Notes under the pieces: generated by a model
Seen by the model: the letters and a program-made list of their open reading frames with translations, nothing else
Told to the model about the DNA's origin: nothing
The model's database searches: none
Shown: in pieces, positions 62,481-64,000 of the stretch
Layout: every line of letters starts with the position of its first letter
Numbering within the stretch: the first letter of the stretch is position 1
From: Hallella seregens ATCC 51272
GTDB taxonomy: Bacteria > Bacteroidota > Bacteroidia > Bacteroidales > Bacteroidaceae
Length of the DNA: 64,000 bases
Reading direction: 5' to 3'
Assembly (NCBI RefSeq): GCF_000518545.1
Contig: NZ_JADU01000018.1
Location: 1 to 64,000 of the forward strand
Made by a program: the position numbers and the translations under genes

Positions 62481-64000
62481 ATGAAATACTATAAGCTACT
62501 TTTGACAACAGCCTGTCTGATGGCTTCAATTGCTTCGGCAAACGCGTTTGTCCATGTCCGGCAACTCCATTCTGACTGGCATTTTCGTCAAGGAGACTCG
62601 GAAATATGGCATGAAGCCCAGGTTCCCGGCAATGTGCATCTTGACTTGATGCGTGCCCATATCATCGACGATCCTTTCTATCGTCTCAATGAACGCAGCG
62701 TACAGTGGGTAGACAAAGCCGACTGGATGTATGAGACCAATGTGGTTCCTACAGCCGAAGAACTACAGGCTCAAAATCAAGAAATAGTATTCAAGGGACT
62801 GGACACCTATGCTGACGTCTATCTCAACGGCCGTCTCCTGGTGCGTACCGACAACATGCACCGTGAGTGGCGTTGTGACGTGAAGGGCATCTTGCAAGAA
62901 GGAAACAACCGCTTTGAGGTGTATTTCCATTCGCCCATTCGCCGTAACATCCCTAAGTTCGATGCACTTCCCTATCGCCACAACACGGGCCCCGACCAGT
63001 CTTGGATAGGTGGTATCTTCGACAAGGTGATAAGTCCGTTCGCCCGTACGGCAAGCTACGAATATGGTTGGGACTGGGGCCCACGCCTCGTCACCTTTGG
63101 CATCTGGCGTTCTGTTCAGTTGGAAACATGGAATGGCGAGAAGATTGCTAACGTCTGGCACATACAAAACGAGGTGAACTCGCGGCGTGCCAAGCTGACC
63201 ACTGTAGTAGAGGTGGAGTCGGACGAAGACGTGACAGCGGCTATTGTGGCCGTATCTGCCAATGACAAACAGTTGGCTTCACGTACTATATCGCTTGTCA
63301 AAGGACTCAATAAGATACGTCTCGATTATGCGATGGACCGTCCCCGTCTTTGGTGGACCAACGGGCTGGGCGAGGCTTATCTCTACAATTTCAAGACCAC
63401 AATATCCACTGTCGGCAAGATAGTAGACAGTACTACCGACGAAATAGGCATACGCTCTTTGAAGCTCCACAACGACAAGGACAAGTATGGGCACAACCTT
63501 TACTTCGAGTTGAATGGCCAGCCGCTCTATGCCAAAGGCTCCAACATGGTGCCCAACGACAACTTTCTGAGCCGTTGCAATGATTCTGTGTACCATCGCG
63601 TGGTGCAAGATGCCAAAGCTGTCAACATGAATATCATTCGCGTATGGGGTGGCGGTGTCTACGAGGACGATGCTTTCTACCGTGAGTGCGACCGTAATGG
63701 CATCTTGGTATGGCAAGACTTCATGTTTGCTTGCTGTACTTATCCCGCAGACTCCGCCTTTTTGGCCAATGTCAAGGAGGAGGTGGTCTATCAGGTGCGC
63801 CGTCTGCGCAATCGTGCTTGCCTTGCCGTACTCGTTGGCAACAACGAATGTCAAGATGTATGGTATGGCTGGGGCAACAAGAAGAAGCAACTCGACGAAA
63901 TGGGCTATGGCGAGGAAGTGGGCAAAATGCAACATGCCTTGTTCCATGAATTGCTGCCATCGGTGGTCAAGGAATACGCGCCTCAGATAAGCTATCGTCC
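62481..64000 (+). CDS. GH2 beta-mannosidase, N-terminal part (cut by the window)
   Basis: ATG at 62481 opens a frame still open at the right edge (506 codons seen). It has a signal peptide (about 1-22), a jelly-roll sugar-binding domain (WHFRQGDSEIWHEAQVPGNVHLDLM), the immunoglobulin-like domain (about 215-320), and the start of the catalytic barrel with RVWGGGVYEDDAFY, WQDFMFACCTYP and the acid/base motif VGNNE. These fit GH2 beta-mannosidase. It ends exo-beta-mannosyl linkages, as at N-glycan or mannan cores. Confidence 0.9.
   Translation, partial: MKYYKLLLTTACLMASIASANAFVHVRQLHSDWHFRQGDSEIWHEAQVPGNVHLDLMRAHIIDDPFYRLNERSVQWVDKADWMYETNVVPTAEELQAQNQEIVFKGLDTYADVYLNGRLLVRTDNMHREWRCDVKGILQEGNNRFEVYFHSPIRRNIPKFDALPYRHNTGPDQSWIGGIFDKVISPFARTASYEYGWDWGPRLVTFGIWRSVQLETWNGEKIANVWHIQNEVNSRRAKLTTVVEVESDEDVTAAIVAVSANDKQLASRTISLVKGLNKIRLDYAMDRPRLWWTNGLGEAYLYNFKTTISTVGKIVDSTTDEIGIRSLKLHNDKDKYGHNLYFELNGQPLYAKGSNMVPNDNFLSRCNDSVYHRVVQDAKAVNMNIIRVWGGGVYEDDAFYRECDRNGILVWQDFMFACCTYPADSAFLANVKEEVVYQVRRLRNRACLAVLVGNNECQDVWYGWGNKKKQLDEMGYGEEVGKMQHALFHELLPSVVKEYAPQISYR

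Overview
The window comes from a fairly GC-rich member of the Bacteroidales, most likely Prevotellaceae. The evidence is Bacteroidetes-type promoters (TAnnTTTG around -7, often with TTTG about 20 bases upstream), a SusC/SusD pair, fimbrillin and PorQ genes, Bacteroidetes-only families (DUF4270, DUF4954, DUF1573, DUF6249, DUF5056, DUF6261), and a methylmalonyl-CoA decarboxylase or propionyl-CoA carboxylase set typical of succinate/propionate producers.

Layout. 1-88 is the trailer end of a type I-C-like CRISPR array that continues off the left edge. 418-13477 is mostly minus strand: glycogen synthase with a DUF4270 lipoprotein and a 41-aa protein; a carboxytransferase, a 49-aa protein and a biotin carrier; fumarase; an M16 peptidase; DUF4954; HflX. 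14067-19634 (plus) holds NagB, a GH97 glycosidase and a UvrD-type helicase with an embedded DnaQ-like exonuclease. 20109-34246 (minus) holds an OPT transporter, ClpB, IspH, DUF1573, a giant alpha-2-macroglobulin and glutamine synthetase. 34247-41031 is a repeat-rich accessory stretch: two candidate small RNAs counting the one at 13.7 kb, a 300-bp inverted-repeat element, duplicated hairpins, a YoeB-type toxin-antitoxin pair and a fimbrillin operon. 41032-54717 is housekeeping: Cmk and PorQ (minus), then TonB-like, prenyl synthase, TatD, tRNA-Ser, an ExbB/ExbD operon and an Lrp regulator (plus), DHFR and an rRNA methyltransferase (minus), an ECF-type sigma operon, and the agmatine-to-putrescine pair. 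55020-64000 is a polysaccharide-utilisation locus: GH95, SusC, SusD and a GH2 beta-mannosidase cut by the right edge. It looks lower in GC than the rest.

The most unusual signal is in the gaps between genes. Six intergenic loci carry short degenerate tandem arrays with fixed unit lengths of 22 bp (three loci) or 41-42 bp (three loci), close to two and four turns of B-DNA. In the 41-42 bp class each unit is built round a palindrome, and the palindrome differs from locus to locus while the spacing is kept. A separate family of hairpins repeats ACAAC/GTTGT every 10 bp. Together these look like one design principle, helically phased repeated sites, that ordinary gene annotation does not explain.
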